Assembly (NCBI GenBank): GCA_963680875.1
Contig: OY804583.1
Span: forward strand, 35,205,331-35,269,330
Length of the DNA: 64,000 bases
Direction of reading: 5' to 3'
Origin: Bathymodiolus brooksi
Taxonomy: Eukaryota > Mollusca > Bivalvia > Mytilida > Modiolidae
Numbering within the stretch: the stretch's first letter is position 1; each line of letters starts with the position of its first letter. Positions 1 through 10,665 of this stretch are shown here, in pieces. Below the pieces are notes generated by a model. It was not told where the DNA came from, did no database searches, and saw only the letters and a list, made by a program, of their open reading frames with translations. Both the position numbers and the translations under genes were made by a program.

Positions 1-690
1 CTGTCAACTATGACTCATTTAATTTCATTTAAGCTTAAGTACCCTGGTTCACCCACGGGGTTTTGTGTTGCTCAATCTTAAGTACCCTGTTTCACTCACG
101 GGGTTTTGTTGCTCAAGCTTTAATTTTCTATGTAGTGTTTTGTAGACCATTCTTTATCTTTTTGTCCGCTTTCTTACCATTGTATTGTTACGGTAGGGGT
201 CGTCATGGTCGTGATTGTATGGTAGTTGGATTTATATCTACCTATACAATCAGTTCCTATCACCACTGATGTTGTGAGTTCGAACCTCGATCAAGGCGAG
301 GAGTACTGTATTTTGTGATGACGTTTGTCAGTGACTTGCGACAAGTCGGTGGTTTTGTCCGAGTCCTGTTTCCTCCGACAATAAAACAGACCACCACGAT
401 ATAACTGAACTATTGTTGAAAGTGGCGTTAAACACCATCAAACAAACATATTGTTATGGTTCCTAATTTCCCTCTTTGGTATTGTTTTACTTTTTCAGAT
501 TCGAGTTATGAATGTGTAATGCCACTATCGAACACATCGCACCAAAGACCGAAGGAATGAATCGTTCTCGCCCACATTAAGTGGAGATAGGAATGTCTTG
601 TGTAAGTTGAAGTTAATCCAACGTCTATACGCTCATTTTGACACCTTGCATTCAGTTATAATTTATTTATCAAATTGTGGTCAAGTATTT
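1..690 (+). repeat. Interspersed repeat block (family A) with 51-bp motif and SINE-like tail
   Basis: This block recurs at 24190-24745, inverted at 24745-25735, at 43785-44360 and at 45300-45940. It opens with about two copies of the 51-bp motif that is expanded to eight copies at 25289-25700. It contains the widespread tail GCCACGATATAACTGAA at about 395-410, seen at many other places in the window. No plausible coding sequence is present; the 68-codon reading frame at 63-269 lies wholly in repeat sequence. Confidence 0.8.
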
Positions 691-706
691 TTCATATCAT
701 TAAAAA

Positions 707-1045
707 CCGCATCTGTGGTGTAATGGTTAGCATGCACGCCTCGAGTGAAATACCGGTCGATCGAATCAATCCAAAGACAATGCAATTGATATTTGCTGCT
801 TCTCTGCTAAGCATGCACAACTAAGGAGAAAGGGCAAAGACTTATTAGCTCGAAATCAGGTTGATGTGTCCGAGTGCAGCGGTAAGTCTACCTGCAGAAT
901 ATTGTTTCAGTGAAGTAGCACTATAAAAATCCAATTAAGTTTTTTGGTCGAGTACAAAGCAGAGATTATCATCTCATTGAATTTAACTTATTCTCTCCAT
1001 GACTCAGCTGAAATATTGCTCCTTTTGCGCCTATGAACAACCACT
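707..1045 (+). repeat. tRNA-headed SINE, B box lost
   Basis: The head GTGGTGTAATGGTTAGCATG fits a pol III A box. The B-box region is degraded compared with the copy at 21525. The body ('GCTTCTCTGCTAAG', 'TTTCAGTGAAGTAGCACTAT') matches copies at 44405, 45950, 21525, 33998 and 52985. It ends near a SINE-like CAGCTGAAATATTG tail. Confidence 0.7.
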
Positions 1046-2200
1046 CACTCAAATAATTACAATTTAAATCAAAAAACGATTCAATAAATAAATAGAGACT
1101 CTTCCCCCAACCTAGTGCTATATCAATCATAATTTAAATATCTACCTATTGTATATATTTTACAATCTGTAAATGTATGTAAAGGTAATAATAGGATAAG
1201 TACAACTATATTCCAATACACAGAAACTTCAGACATAAAATGACGAAGACAATACTAAGTTGAAAAAACTTGTGTCTGACCCTTTTCTCATTATTTAGAC
1301 AATAAAATATGTTTAAATTAAATTCAATTCAATAGACATAAAATACTACATTTTATTACTTTTATTACACGACATTTTTGTGCCTGTCCTTAGCCAACAA
1401 CTTGTTTTTAACGAGATATAGACGTCACGTGGAGGAGTATTTTATCAGTTGCGTGCATGTGTAGAAAGATTGTATTGGCAATTAAATTTTGGTTCAAAGT
1501 TGACTACTGTTTGTGCATAGTGTTGTCCAACACATATTGAATAGTGTTTTTGTTTTGTTGTTCTTCGTCTTGTACACCCTATGTTGTCAATTGTTCTGGA
1601 TTATTCAATTTTGATTGCCCCTTCGGTATTCTCCAACGTTTTTTTCCCTATGTCAAAGGTTATCGTTCCTTTTTTACAGAACTAATATATTATACATATG
1701 ACATCTGTCACGATTATTACTTATATGACATGCATAGAGATCAAGATTGGGAGTCACGTGTTCTTTACAACAATGCTAGTGTTCTACTCACACGTGGAAA
1801 ACGCTTGCATGGCTGCTTCAGTTCATTAAGAGATGAATGTTTGGGCCCATGATTCTAGTTTAACCACACCCCTTTTTGTTGAAGTGTCTGTACCAATCCA
1901 GGGAAGTGAGCGGTGATGTGCCTGAAAGATATCGATTTTGTCTACGATTTTTCTCTTTGATTTTGGACCTGTTCCGACAATGTTTGCAGTGTGCTTTATA
2001 TTTCATTTTATTTCCGCAATATTAACTTAATCTATAAATGAATGCATCTCTATTCTAAAAATATATGTTTTATTGACATAAATTGTATTGTGGTGGCATA
2101 TTTCTTGTGCTTATGTAGTAACCTTCTTTTAGCTGCCTTTCCTCGTCCCTTTAAATAAAAAAGTTTTATGTGAAATATGATTGCAACAATAAGTAATATA
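1046..2200. repeat. Duplicated non-coding segment (matches 46270-47250 and 49532-49706)
   Basis: Bases 1070-2040 read nearly the same as 46270-47250, and 2030-2205 the same as 49532-49706. Open frames here, such as 1544-1852, show no domain and are not kept open in the second copy. I see no gene. Confidence 0.7.
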
Positions 2201-2207
2201 CATAACG

Positions 2208-2350
2208 GATGTGGTCGAGTGGTCAAGGGCACTGGACATAAGGCTAAGCGATTGGTGCTGCAGTGTATCAATGGCGCGTGTTCAAATCCCGTCGAGGGAG
2301 GAACAAAAATTTGAAAGCTCAAAGATCTAATTCTAACACTGTTTGGTTTA
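2208..2350 (+). repeat. tRNA-derived SINE, copy 1
   Basis: It has a tRNA-Leu/Ser-like head with A box TGGTCGAGTGG at about 2212 and B box GTTCAAATCCC at about 2281, followed by a unique body ending in TTTTCAGACGTATATA. A second copy of the same structure starts 437 bp downstream. Because the body is not a tRNA acceptor and lacks cloverleaf pairing, I read it as a SINE, not a tRNA gene. Confidence 0.8.
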
Positions 2351-2372
2351 ATTTTCAGACGTATATATATAT

Positions 2373-2475
2373 CGTTAACACTTGTTTCCGATCCGACATC
2401 CCGTAGGTTCAAACGTCTCAAAAAGTAGCCAACGTCTGAAACTACGGAATGTCGGATCGGAAACAAGTGTTAACG
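2373..2475. mobile_element. Snap-back hairpin (MITE-like), 27-bp perfect arms
   Basis: Bases 2373-2399 are the exact reverse complement of 2449-2475, with further imperfect pairing inward (GTAGCC near 2425, GTAGTTTC-type pairing near 2440). It interrupts the tail of SINE copy 1, because the same SINE tail continues uninterrupted in copy 2 at 2790-2820. This is a miniature inverted-repeat insertion without coding capacity. Confidence 0.7.
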
Positions 2476-2535
2476 ATTCTGTGTAATCAGATTACAGACG
2501 CTGATGAAGCTTGTCGGTCAAGTGAAAAATCCGCC
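2476..2535 (+). ncRNA. Candidate hammerhead-ribozyme-like core
   Basis: The box CTGATGA (2501-2507) is followed by a 5-bp hairpin (GCTTG/CAAGT, loop TCGGT) and then GAAA (2524-2527), the spacing expected of a hammerhead core. Upstream lies a self-complementary TGTAATC-A-GATTACA, and GATT (2476-2479) could pair with AATC after the GAAA. A related copy at 29886-29945 has TTGATGA in place of CTGATGA. Stem III is weak, so activity is uncertain. Such motifs are known in some retroelements. Confidence 0.35.
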
Positions 2536-2644
2536 AACTTGATTATAATTATAGTTTTTTTGTAGACTTATAGTTATTTTTGTTATATTTTACCATCTTT
2601 TGTTGGTGTTGTTGTGCTACATTTTAGACGTTTATATATAAAGG

Positions 2645-2815
2645 GAGTGGATGTGGTCGAGTGGTCTAGGGCGCTGGACGTAAGGCTAGACGAATGGTGC
2701 TGCAGTGTATCAATGGTGTGGGTTCAAATCCCGTCGAGGGAAGAACAAAAATTTGCCAGCTCTAAAATCTAATTCTAACACTGTTTGGTTTAATTTTCAG
2801 ACGTATGTATATCTA
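2645..2815 (+). repeat. tRNA-derived SINE, copy 2
   Basis: Same head and body as the copy at 2208 (A box TGGTCGAGTGG, B box GTTCAAATCCC, tail TTTTCAGACGTATGTATA). It is followed by a TA-rich microsatellite at 2810-2842. Confidence 0.8.
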
Positions 2816-2842
2816 TATATATATATATATAGATATATATAT

Positions 2843-3500
2843 TTGTGATATAACACGGGACTGTACGTGAGAAAGCATGTGGGAAAATGAGGGCAACCCA
2901 CCGACCTTAAATTAGAAGATTTTTAAGATACGAAAGGGGTAATCAGAATCTGTAAATCGAAGGACAAAAGGACAAACAACGATCTACAAAACACTACATA
3001 GAAAACTAACGATCGAGCAACACGAACCCCACAATAAAACCGGGGTGATCTCAGGTGTTCTGGAAGGGTAAGCAGTTCCTGCTCCACTATTGCTACCCTT
3101 CTTGTTACTATTAAATGACACCAACATCATCTAACAGGGAAATCGTGTTGGACACCAGTATGCGTTAATAAATACAAAAAACATAAATAAAGCGTGAACC
3201 TCCCATAAAACAAATAGTAGTAAAGAGGAACCGAACAGCGTTTTACGCGAAATGCGTAGCGGACAATCACAACACGGAAATGTTTACAACATTGAACAAC
3301 AATGAAACCCACTAAGACAAGTAAAAAAGGGCAAGCCCATGTGGTTACATGTGGAGCAGGAACTTCTCATCCTTCCGGAGCACCCGAGTTCATACCATGT
3401 TTTAAGCGGGGTTCTTGATGCTCGATTTTAGTTTTCTGTGTAACGTTTTGTAGATCGTTGTTTGTCATTGTGTCCTGTTTCCTTTGGACATTAGAATAAA
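2843..3500. repeat. Fold-back-type repeat fragment (matches 32080-32760, 33840-34010, 51830-53010)
   Basis: It contains the minus-sense terminus that reads GGTAATCAGAATC, then the block 'AAGGGTAAGCAGTTCCTGCTC', and ends at about 3340-3480 with the plus-sense block GGAGCAGGAACTTCTCATCC. The same composite occurs at three other places. No gene. Confidence 0.7.
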
Positions 3501-4057
3501 CATATTTTATTAATTAATTCAATATTACACATTATGATAATACACATATAAATTATATATACATTTAAATTAATCAATATGATTCGGAAACAAGTGGTTA
3601 AACTTATATTAATCCGTATCCCTGTTGTTATCTGGTGTTCAAGGTTTAATTAGTATCGAAAGGTAGAGGTGTATTGAGAATTAATCAGGTGTTAATCAGT
3701 CGTTGTCAATGTTATTTGGTGTGCTTTAGTAAGAAAAAAAATAAAAACAAACAAACAAATGAAGTGTAAAGGTGCAAGTGCTTTTTCTTTTCTTTTTTTT
3801 AAACATGTTTAAGTTGTGTGAATATGGTTAAGAGGTGAATCGTTTACTACTTATGATGAAGTTCTGCACGTTTAAGAATATATCTGTATTTAGGGTATTC
3901 GTTAAGTCTGTAGAGCCAAACAATAATAAATCCTATTTAAGTTAATTGGTAAATTAATGGTGTGAATATATCTCAGTCTTGTTGCATTGTGACGAGGACA
4001 ATGTAATAGAAAATGGGCCGTGGTTTCTGTTGCCCCACATTGACAAAATGGGGGAAT
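3501..4057. other. AT-rich sequence downstream of LINE ORF2
   Basis: No gene seen. It lies just 3' (minus strand) of the LINE ORF2 and probably includes its 3' UTR; I could not place the 3' end of the element. Confidence 0.4.
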
Positions 4058-7006
4058 TTACAATGTTTTTACGAAATAAGTGATGATTGAGACAGCTGCA
4101 TTGCATACGCAACCTAGCGTGTAAAATTTTCCCAGTGGAGTACCAATATAATAATAAATGGGTTTAGTATTGTTTTGGGGTTGAAGATTTGATTTAATTA
4201 TCTGAACAGATCTGCTTGATTTAATATTTTCTGGCTGTTGGTTCCATAGTTGTACACTGGAGGGTATGAAATAGCTTGCGAAGAGCGATGTTCGAGTGCG
4301 TACTGGAGGAATACGTGAGGTATGACGAGTATTGTGGTCATGGATCATGCCGACATTTTGCAAAATTAAGTTACTAAGATATTGAGGAGTTAGATTATTT
4401 GACATCTTATAAAATTGAATCGTTCTATGCCTTTCCCTTCTATCTTTCAATTTTTCTCACCCGGTTTCAATATATAGATTACATAAGGATACAAGTCTGG
4501 TACTCCCAGTCACGATCCTAGCAGCCTCAACCTGAACATTTTCTAGTTTGTTAATTAGTATTTGAGTCTTGGTATCCCAAACAACATCCGCATATTCTAG
4601 TAATGGTCTTATAAAAGTAATATAAATTGTTTCTAGAGTTTTCCGATCCAGTATAAATTTGAATTTCCTTAAAATGTTAACAAGTGAGAATGCTTTTTTA
4701 GTTATCATGTCAATATGTTTATTCCAATTACAATCGTCAGAAAGTTGTAGTCCAAGGTGTTTATGTTCAGTAACAGTACAAATGATAGTATTATTCATAA
4801 TAAGGTTAAAATTTACCAGCCATTTTGTAGACCATGCATATAATTTCACTAGGTCATCATTGAGTGTTTGTGCTGTTTCTTTTGGGTCGTCTACAATTAA
4901 GTACAGACTAGTGTCATCGGCAAATAATTGTATAGTCGAATTAATATCAGTCAGTATGTCATTTATGAAAACAATGAACAAAAGAGGGCCTAGAATCGAT
5001 CCATGGGGTACACCAGCATTTATATCACGCCAACTAGAAGTTGAATTATTAATTACGACACGTTGTTTTCTTTCAGACAAGTAGTTTTTCACCCAAGATA
5101 ATAATGATCTTCTAATCCCTATTGATTCAAGCTTACGAAGTAATCCCTTATGCCAAACTCGGTCAAATGCTTTACTTATATCGCAAAGGACAACTCTCAC
5201 TTCCTTACCTTCATTCAACGCTCTACCAAATTCATTTGTGATGTACAGAAGTTGATTAACGGCAGAATCTCCAGGAGTAAAACTAGATTGATGGGAAGTA
5301 ATTAAGTTATTGTCAATCAAATAGTTATAAATATGTTTATAGACTAATCGCTCCATTACCTTGGCAAGTATACTAATGAGGGAAATTGGTCTGTAGATTT
5401 TCAGATTACTGGGATAATCTTTTCTTAAAAACGGGGGTCAAATTAGCATATTTCCATTCTGATGGAAAGGTAGAAAGTGCTAATGATAAATTAAACAGTC
5501 TACATACGGGATATTTAAGTATAGATGCTGCTTCTTTAAGGAGCATAGGGTTCAACAGGTCAGGCCCAATAGCTTTAGATGTATCAAGTATCTTCAATAT
5601 ATCTTCCACTTCGTTTTCTGTAATAGTAATTTGTTCAAGACCATTGGTCAATATATCAGTAATATCAGGCACAAAAGTTTCAGAATCATTAAGGTCAGCT
5701 TGTTTGCAAAAATAGTCATTAAACAATTCAGCTTTTTTGTTATCGTCTTGTATCATGTCATTTTCAACTTGAAGTGGCGGGATAGATCGATCACCACCTG
5801 AATCACTGTGAAGAAGACTTTTGACTACATTCCACCAATGTTTACTTCCGTTTGTCTCCGTGTTTATTTTTTCAGAAATTTTATCAAAATATGATTGTTT
5901 TGCATTTAATATAAATTTATTACATTTATTGCGAATTTTCCGAAATTTTTCCCATTGTCCGATAGTATTAGTTTTCTTTGTTTTTTTGTGAATTAGATTT
6001 TTACGGCGCATGTACTTTTTTATTTTTGTAGTGATCCAAGGTGGATTATCTTTCTTTATCGTTATGTATCTATATGGAATAGTTTTATTCGCTGCATCTA
6101 AAATTGTGTTTGTAATAGTATTAGTTATGATATCAATGTCGTCGTTTCTAAAGATTCCATCCCAGTCAACAACAGAAAGGAGATTTCTGTAAGATTCATA
6201 GTCCCCTTTGTTGTAATGGAATATTTTCCTCTTAAATGAAGCATTGACTATAGTCGGGTGATTTAGGATACCAGTAATAGGTAAATGATATCTTACTTGG
6301 TTCAACAAGGGGGGGGGGGGGGGGGGGAGCGACTTCCGTATATAAAACACTCGTGGAATTATTTACCACAACCAAATCTAATAAAGATGAGCTATGCTCA
6401 GTCATGTAAGTGGGTTCCGTAATTAACTGTTGAAAGCTGTATTGGGTCAGTAATGAACTAAATTTGTTCCTATGATTGTCATTTAATTGGTTTATATTAA
6501 AATCACCAGTAATGATGATGTCATGGGTATTGCTTAATGCCAGATCAATTGATTGGTCTAGTTCAATCCCAAGTTTGCAGATTGCTATTGAGAGGAATAT
6601 AAAATGTTCCATATAAGTATTTGTTGTTCTTGATTTTTATATCAAGCCATATACATTCAAAATTCCCTATTTGTAGATCAGGTCTATGCTTACAGTTGAT
6701 ATGGTCTTTTACAAAAACCACCACTGCGCCGCCCATTTTGCCTACTCTGTCTCGTCGAAATGCGGGAAATTTATATCCGGGAATTTTAAGCATATCGTCA
6801 CTTACATGAGGGTGCAACCAGTTTTCCGTAAATGAGAGTATCACATGACAAGAGTATTCTGCGGCTATTAGATCTAATTTTGGTGTAATACTTTGAATAT
6901 TCAAATGAAGAAAGGAAACGGAATTATGTATAAAATTACTTACAGTCGTTGAGGTTGAACTGATACTACCGAACCTACTTGATAAATCTGAATCAGAGGG
7001 ACCAGG
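4058..7006 (-). pseudogene. CR1/Jockey-like LINE ORF2 (endonuclease + reverse transcriptase), major part
   Basis: On the minus strand the order is AP-type endonuclease (about 6983-6290; LNIQSITPKLD at the start, GDFNINQL, SLLDLVVVN), a linker, then reverse transcriptase (about 5400-4457; GVPHGSILGPLLF and the catalytic box FADDTSLYL), then a C-terminal tail with LWNQ. This enzyme nicks target DNA and copies LINE RNA into the nick. It is dead: a run of about 20 Gs at 6308-6328 separates the endonuclease frame from the RT frame, a frameshift lies near 5404, and an in-frame TGA sits at 4457-4459 where the family usually has Trp. The N-terminal end of the same ORF continues at 18065-18330, beyond the Polinton. 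Clade assignment within the Jockey superfamily is tentative. Confidence 0.88.
7001..7006. repeat. Target-site duplication ACCAGG, left
   Basis: ACCAGG directly precedes the AGTAGTAGGG terminus and is repeated at 18065-18070. Six base pairs is the usual Polinton duplication length. Confidence 0.95.
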
Positions 7007-7332
7007 AGTAGTAGGGTGTGTTCAGTTTTAGTCTCCCCAAAACCCGTGGCGTTGTGGCGTTCTCATATATGGGTAGACCCGCCCATATGCCATATAAGGG
7101 CATACCCCACCCCCCGGAGCTGACGTCACAAAAAAATTGAAATCCATATATGGTCATGACGAACCTCTCGTCGCAGTATGACTCATGGTAAAAGAATTCC
7201 CCGCACCCCGAGGACCAAATATGGTCCCCCTCGATGCAATGTGATTCATCACATTCCGCCGTCCCGAGCGCACGATGACTCAAAACGGAAGGGTGACATC
7301 CATATTAGGTCAGGATATGTATTCACCAATCA
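7007..7332 (+). repeat. Polinton terminal inverted repeat, left
   Basis: Matches the reverse complement of 17748-18064 with scattered substitutions. Shared landmarks include TGGCGTTG, CATATGCC, TGACGTCA, CCATATATGG, ATGACTCATGGTAAA, ACCAAATATGGTCC and the inner edge TTCACCAATCA. The repeat holds several CCATATATGG/CRE-like (TGACGTCA) palindromes that could act as transcription-factor sites for the genes just inside. Confidence 0.93.
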
Positions 7333-7399
7333 GAAACGTCCAACAGGCGTATACAAGACCTAGTTTCGTTACCCTGGCTTTATTCACAGGTCAATCGAG

Positions 7400-7906
7400 A
7401 TGGAGAACGCACGTTGTAACATCGAGTTAGGAAACAACAGGTTCGTTCAAGCTACTGAATGGAAAGACGAAATCCACATCGACATCAGAGAATGGGAGAT
7501 CAAGGACGAAAACAGATACTCACGAAAAAGAGAATCAGTCTCCCCCTACACAGATGGAAGATGCTCGTCGACAGTCGAGTTTTTGGACCAGACCCTTGAC
7601 GAAAAGAGGGAATACGCTACACACCTGGGAAGAAATGTGTACGCTATCGTGAATGCAAGCGGCATCTGCGTGGACCTTAGGCAACACTGGCTACCACCCA
7701 ATCAAACATATGTCGTGCCTACCAAAAAGAGAAGAACGTTAAGACCGGGAGAATACGCCAAATTGAAAGATGTGGCCAGTGTGATCTGTGATTGTGCACC
7801 AGAACTGAATTCGGTAGTACCGTGTCCTTACAGATCGGACCACATGAACCAGTTGGGTTTCTTATCATGTCGTGAATGCAACCCAGATCATTGTGCTGAA
7901 TGGTGA
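7400..7906 (+). CDS. Protein with two PC4 (p15 coactivator)-like repeats
   Basis: 168 aa, uninterrupted, the first gene inside the left inverted repeat. PC4 family proteins bind single-stranded DNA and assist RNA polymerase II. The first repeat (residues about 5-55) shows NRFVQATEW followed by IHIDIREWE; the second (about 78-122) shows YAIVNASGICVDLRQHW and then a basic KKRRTLRPGEYAKL segment, matching the PC4 order of a beta sheet with D-[IL]-R followed by a basic helix entry. A Cys-rich end (CDC, CRECNPDHC) may bind metal. Its job in the element, as transcription or replication helper, is inferred. It is one of the few unbroken genes here. The first ATG after a short AT-neutral leader was chosen as start. 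Confidence 0.7.
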   Translation: MENARCNIELGNNRFVQATEWKDEIHIDIREWEIKDENRYSRKRESVSPYTDGRCSSTVEFLDQTLDEKREYATHLGRNVYAIVNASGICVDLRQHWLPPNQTYVVPTKKRRTLRPGEYAKLKDVASVICDCAPELNSVVPCPYRSDHMNQLGFLSCRECNPDHCAEW

Positions 7907-8002
7907 ATAGATTGTGACATTTGTTACAATGCCGGACTAGTGAATGACATTGTGCATACTGTTATCTTGACATGTGTATGTGGATACGGTATACTTTAAA
8001 AG

Positions 8003-9005
8003 ATGGCATGGAGTTTTAATTTGGTTGTATATTTTTTGTTCCCCACGTATAATTCTTTTCGTCTTATATTGCAGGAACCTTCCAATCAATCTCCGCAACC
8101 GGGACCCAGTTCACTACCAGAACCATCCATCACCCAGGCTGAAAACAAGAACAGATGTCGGCGATGTATCCAGCGTTTCCCCGACCGTCGTCAACTCTAC
8201 CTCCACGGGATGCAGGAGCACTACCAATCAGGTGGTGGAGCCGATTTCGCGTACTGTGAGATGGATACAGACACGGAATACATGGCCCTGTCGGGACCCA
8301 CGTTCGCTTCGTCGTCAAACATGAAATTAAAGACTCATACCAACGAGCACTGACCGGATGTTGCAGGGATGATGTCGATCCACAATGGCTTCCGCGCATC
8401 TGCTATACAAAGCAGGCCAGATACGATAAGAGAACCCCCGGATTATTTAAACTCGAATACGAGGGTGACGTCATGATAGGATTCTGTTCGAAAACTTATA
8501 TAATCCAAAAGATCAACACCGTTCCCACTTCCAACACAAGGATGGCAGCCTTCCGACTCCTCAGACGTGCCAAGAAACTCCCGGTCAAACGACTCGTCCA
8601 TCGTCCACGACAGGTGCGTGAAGTGAAATTTATCTCCAAGGGAATCACCAAGAGACGGGTCAAGGCTCCCATGACCACCTTTCGACACGTTCTCAACACC
8701 CAACGTGTCAGGGTACGTTAAAAGGTTTCCGAGCTCGCAACAACGGCATAGCCACATACCAACAGAAAAGAAACGGGTTCTCGTACTTCTACTGCAAGAG
8801 GAGAGTCTTGGACGACGGGGTTTCCACCGTACCCCTAGATCTAGAGCTGTGTCCGATCAAAAAAGAACAGATTGACGAAGAGGAACAACCCATGGAAGTC
8901 GACGACACTGAAATGTCGATGGAGGTGGATACTCCTGTGGTGTTAAACGACAACGATAAATACCTTATTCATCTGTTGGAAACTAACTTTGAAAACGAAA
9001 AGTGA
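8003..9005 (+). pseudogene. Polinton DNA polymerase B, internally deleted and frameshifted
   Basis: Three parts of a protein-primed family B polymerase are visible. A C2H2 zinc finger (CRRC near 8158, two His in LHGMQEH) typical of the N-terminus lies downstream of an acceptor-like TATTGCAG at 8067-8074. It is joined directly at about 8240 to the palm motif C region (EMDTDTEYMAL, 8260-8290), so the exonuclease and motifs A and B are missing. After a frameshift near 8305-8320 the C-terminal region follows (TPGLFKLEYEGDVM at about 8425-8470, then FISKGITKR). A second frameshift near 8718 leads to the last part (FSYFYCKRRVLDDG) and an acidic tail ending at 9005. The internal deletion explains the element's small size and makes it non-autonomous. 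Confidence 0.78.
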
Positions 9006-9814
9006 CAGTTTACCCTGTAACATTTTTAGAATTGTATCCATTGTGTTTTACTATGTTTTCCATCTACATCGTAAAAATTACCGTAATAATGTATGTAAAA
9101 AGCATAGATAGGGTATATTTTTTTGTGCAACATTTGATTTCTTATGAATCTTATGAACGCTTCCCATACGTTTTCTATAATAAAAATTGAGCGATAAAAA
9201 TCTGAGAGGGTTAAATTTTAGTCGCTTAAAAAGCGAAGGTTAAGACATGTTACCGACGAAAAAAGTGTATTCATGGATTTTTAGTGGTTCAAAACCCTAT
9301 GGAAATAACGTAGGACTCGATTATTTTTCCTTTGTTATGACATTTTTACTCATCTTTTTTTGATTGTGTCTGATTTTTGTTTACTTAAAATCGATCGACT
9401 GTGAACAAAAAATGTCCAAAAAATGACACGTGAAGGAAATTTTGTCGGTTTCCATATGTTTTCTATAATAAAAATTGAGCGATAAATATCTGAGAGGGTC
9501 AAATTTTAGTCGCTTAAAAAGCGACGGTTAAGAAATTTTATCGACGAATAAAGTATATTCGTGGATTTTTACTGGAAATGACGTAGGACTCGAATATTTT
9601 TCCTCTGCTATGTAATTTTTACGCATCTTTTTTTAATTGTGTCTGATGTTGTATGTATGATTTTAAGTGTCTGAACTTATTTTCTGAGTATATATTGTGT
9701 TTATAGGACGATAGAAAGTGAATATGATTTGGGTTTTTTTCCGAATTGTGTATATATTATTTGACTGTATATATTTTGTATATTTCTCGTGTGAATAAAC
9801 AACATACTCCATCG
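9006..9814. other. Non-coding AT-rich centre with a direct duplication
   Basis: No gene. Bases 9163-9380 and 9451-9650 are diverged direct repeats (shared CGATAAAAATCTGAGAGGG-type core and AGTCGCTTAAAAAGCGA palindrome) about 288 bp apart. This is where plus- and minus-strand transcripts converge, so the AATAAA-type sites (9796, plus) may be 3' ends. That role is inference. Confidence 0.6.
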
Positions 9815-10062
9815 TATTTCTTTTTCGCAAGTGGAAAAGTTTATCAGTTGTTTGCCCAGAGTCGGTGGTTCTCATCGGGTACTCCGACTTCCTGCAACAC
9901 GTAATCCATTGTATTTCTTTTTTCGCAAGTGATAAAGTTTACCAGTTATTTGCCCAGAGACGGTGGTTCTCACCGGGTACTCCGGCTTCCTCCACCACTA
10001 AAACTGATCGCCACGATATAGCTGAAATCTTGTTGAAAGTATAGTTAAACACCAAAAATTCG
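9815..10062 (+). repeat. SINE tail, two tandem partial copies
   Basis: CGCAAGTGGAAAAGTTTA (9828) and CGCAAGTGATAAAGTTTACC (9925) each start a copy of the tail; the second runs through GCCACGATATAGCTGAAA to TTAAACACC. The same sequence lies at 25975-26112 and inverted at 43310-43450. It is a host SINE-type insertion into the Polinton centre. Confidence 0.75.
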
Positions 10063-10140
10063 TATTTCTTTTTACACATTTTATTTAATCAGGCTCATGG
10101 AGAAGTTACACAATAGACCATACACACAAATACACATTTT

Positions 10141-10329
10141 TTAAAACGTACAAATACAATATAGCAATACACAATATTCTGAAAATACACGTAAAAAGTC
10201 AAAGAGTGATCCGGGTCGGTTTTTTCTCTGCTCGGATCTGCTGTGACGTCGTCCATGACGTTTTGTTGAGATCGATTTGGAGGCGAGACGTTGGTATTTC
10301 TCGTAATGTATCAATATCATTTTCTCCAT
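10141..10329 (-). CDS. Small basic ORF, possibly a fragment of a conserved Polinton gene
   Basis: The first ATG (10329) opens MEKMILIHYEKYQRL, which resembles the start of a small protein I associate with animal Polintons. The remainder is Arg/Ser-rich and runs into AT-rich sequence, suggesting truncation or frame loss. It would be the last minus-strand gene. No function can be given. Confidence 0.35.
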   Translation of the reverse strand: MEKMILIHYEKYQRLASKSISTKRHGRRHSRSEQRKNRPGSLFDFLRVFSEYCVLLYCICTF

Positions 10330-10415
10330 GATCGAGAGCTTACGACGTTCAATAGATGAACGATGGCGGTGGTCTTGCTTTGTAGAGCTTTTAGTTTATC
10401 CCGCCTTTTCGTCGA

Positions 10416-10631
10416 CTATTTTCCCAAGACGCTCAGCACCTTCTTGTTCTTCTTCATTCTGTTTTTATCGGACGGAGACAGAATGACGCTTCCTTTGATG
10501 ACGTTGTGAGCGATTTCGCTTAGGGCTTTCAGCTGCAACTTGTCGATGGTTCTCAACAACGTTTGTCTCTGAAGTTTCCGAGTGGTGCGTAACAACTCTA
10601 AGAAGTGGTCTTGTTCCAGGAGTCGGCCCAT
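10416..10631 (-). CDS. Small basic conserved Polinton protein, copy 1
   Basis: 71 aa from ATG 10631. A Leu-rich helical first half (FLELLRTTRKLQ) is followed by LSEIAHNVIKGSVIL and a Lys-rich end (KKNKKVLSVLGK). Small proteins of this pattern are common in animal Polintons and adintovirus-like genomes; a virion-core or membrane role has been suggested for similar proteins but is not shown here. A paralogue lies at 15120-15478. The start lies 30 nt after the ATPase stop, and a TATAAGAGG motif spans that stop at 10657-10665. The frame is open further upstream, but that part overlaps the ATPase in another frame, so ATG 10631 is preferred. Confidence 0.65.
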   Translation of the reverse strand: MGRLLEQDHFLELLRTTRKLQRQTLLRTIDKLQLKALSEIAHNVIKGSVILSPSDKNRMKKNKKVLSVLGK

Positions 10632-10656
10632 TTTTTCTCGTCCATCTCTAGTTCTT

Positions 10657-10665
10657 CCTCTTATA
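10657..10665 (-). promoter_or_regulatory. TATAAGAGG motif 34 nt upstream of small basic protein 1
   Basis: The minus strand reads TATAAGAGG; the TAA is also the ATPase stop codon. It is the first of seven such motifs on this strand of the Polinton. It is a candidate TATA-type core promoter. Confidence 0.45.

Noticed and set aside
1544..1852. 102-codon frame
   Set aside because: No domain, and the frame is not preserved in the duplicate at 46790-47090.
4659..5084. 141-codon plus-strand frame
   Set aside because: Antisense of the reverse transcriptase core.
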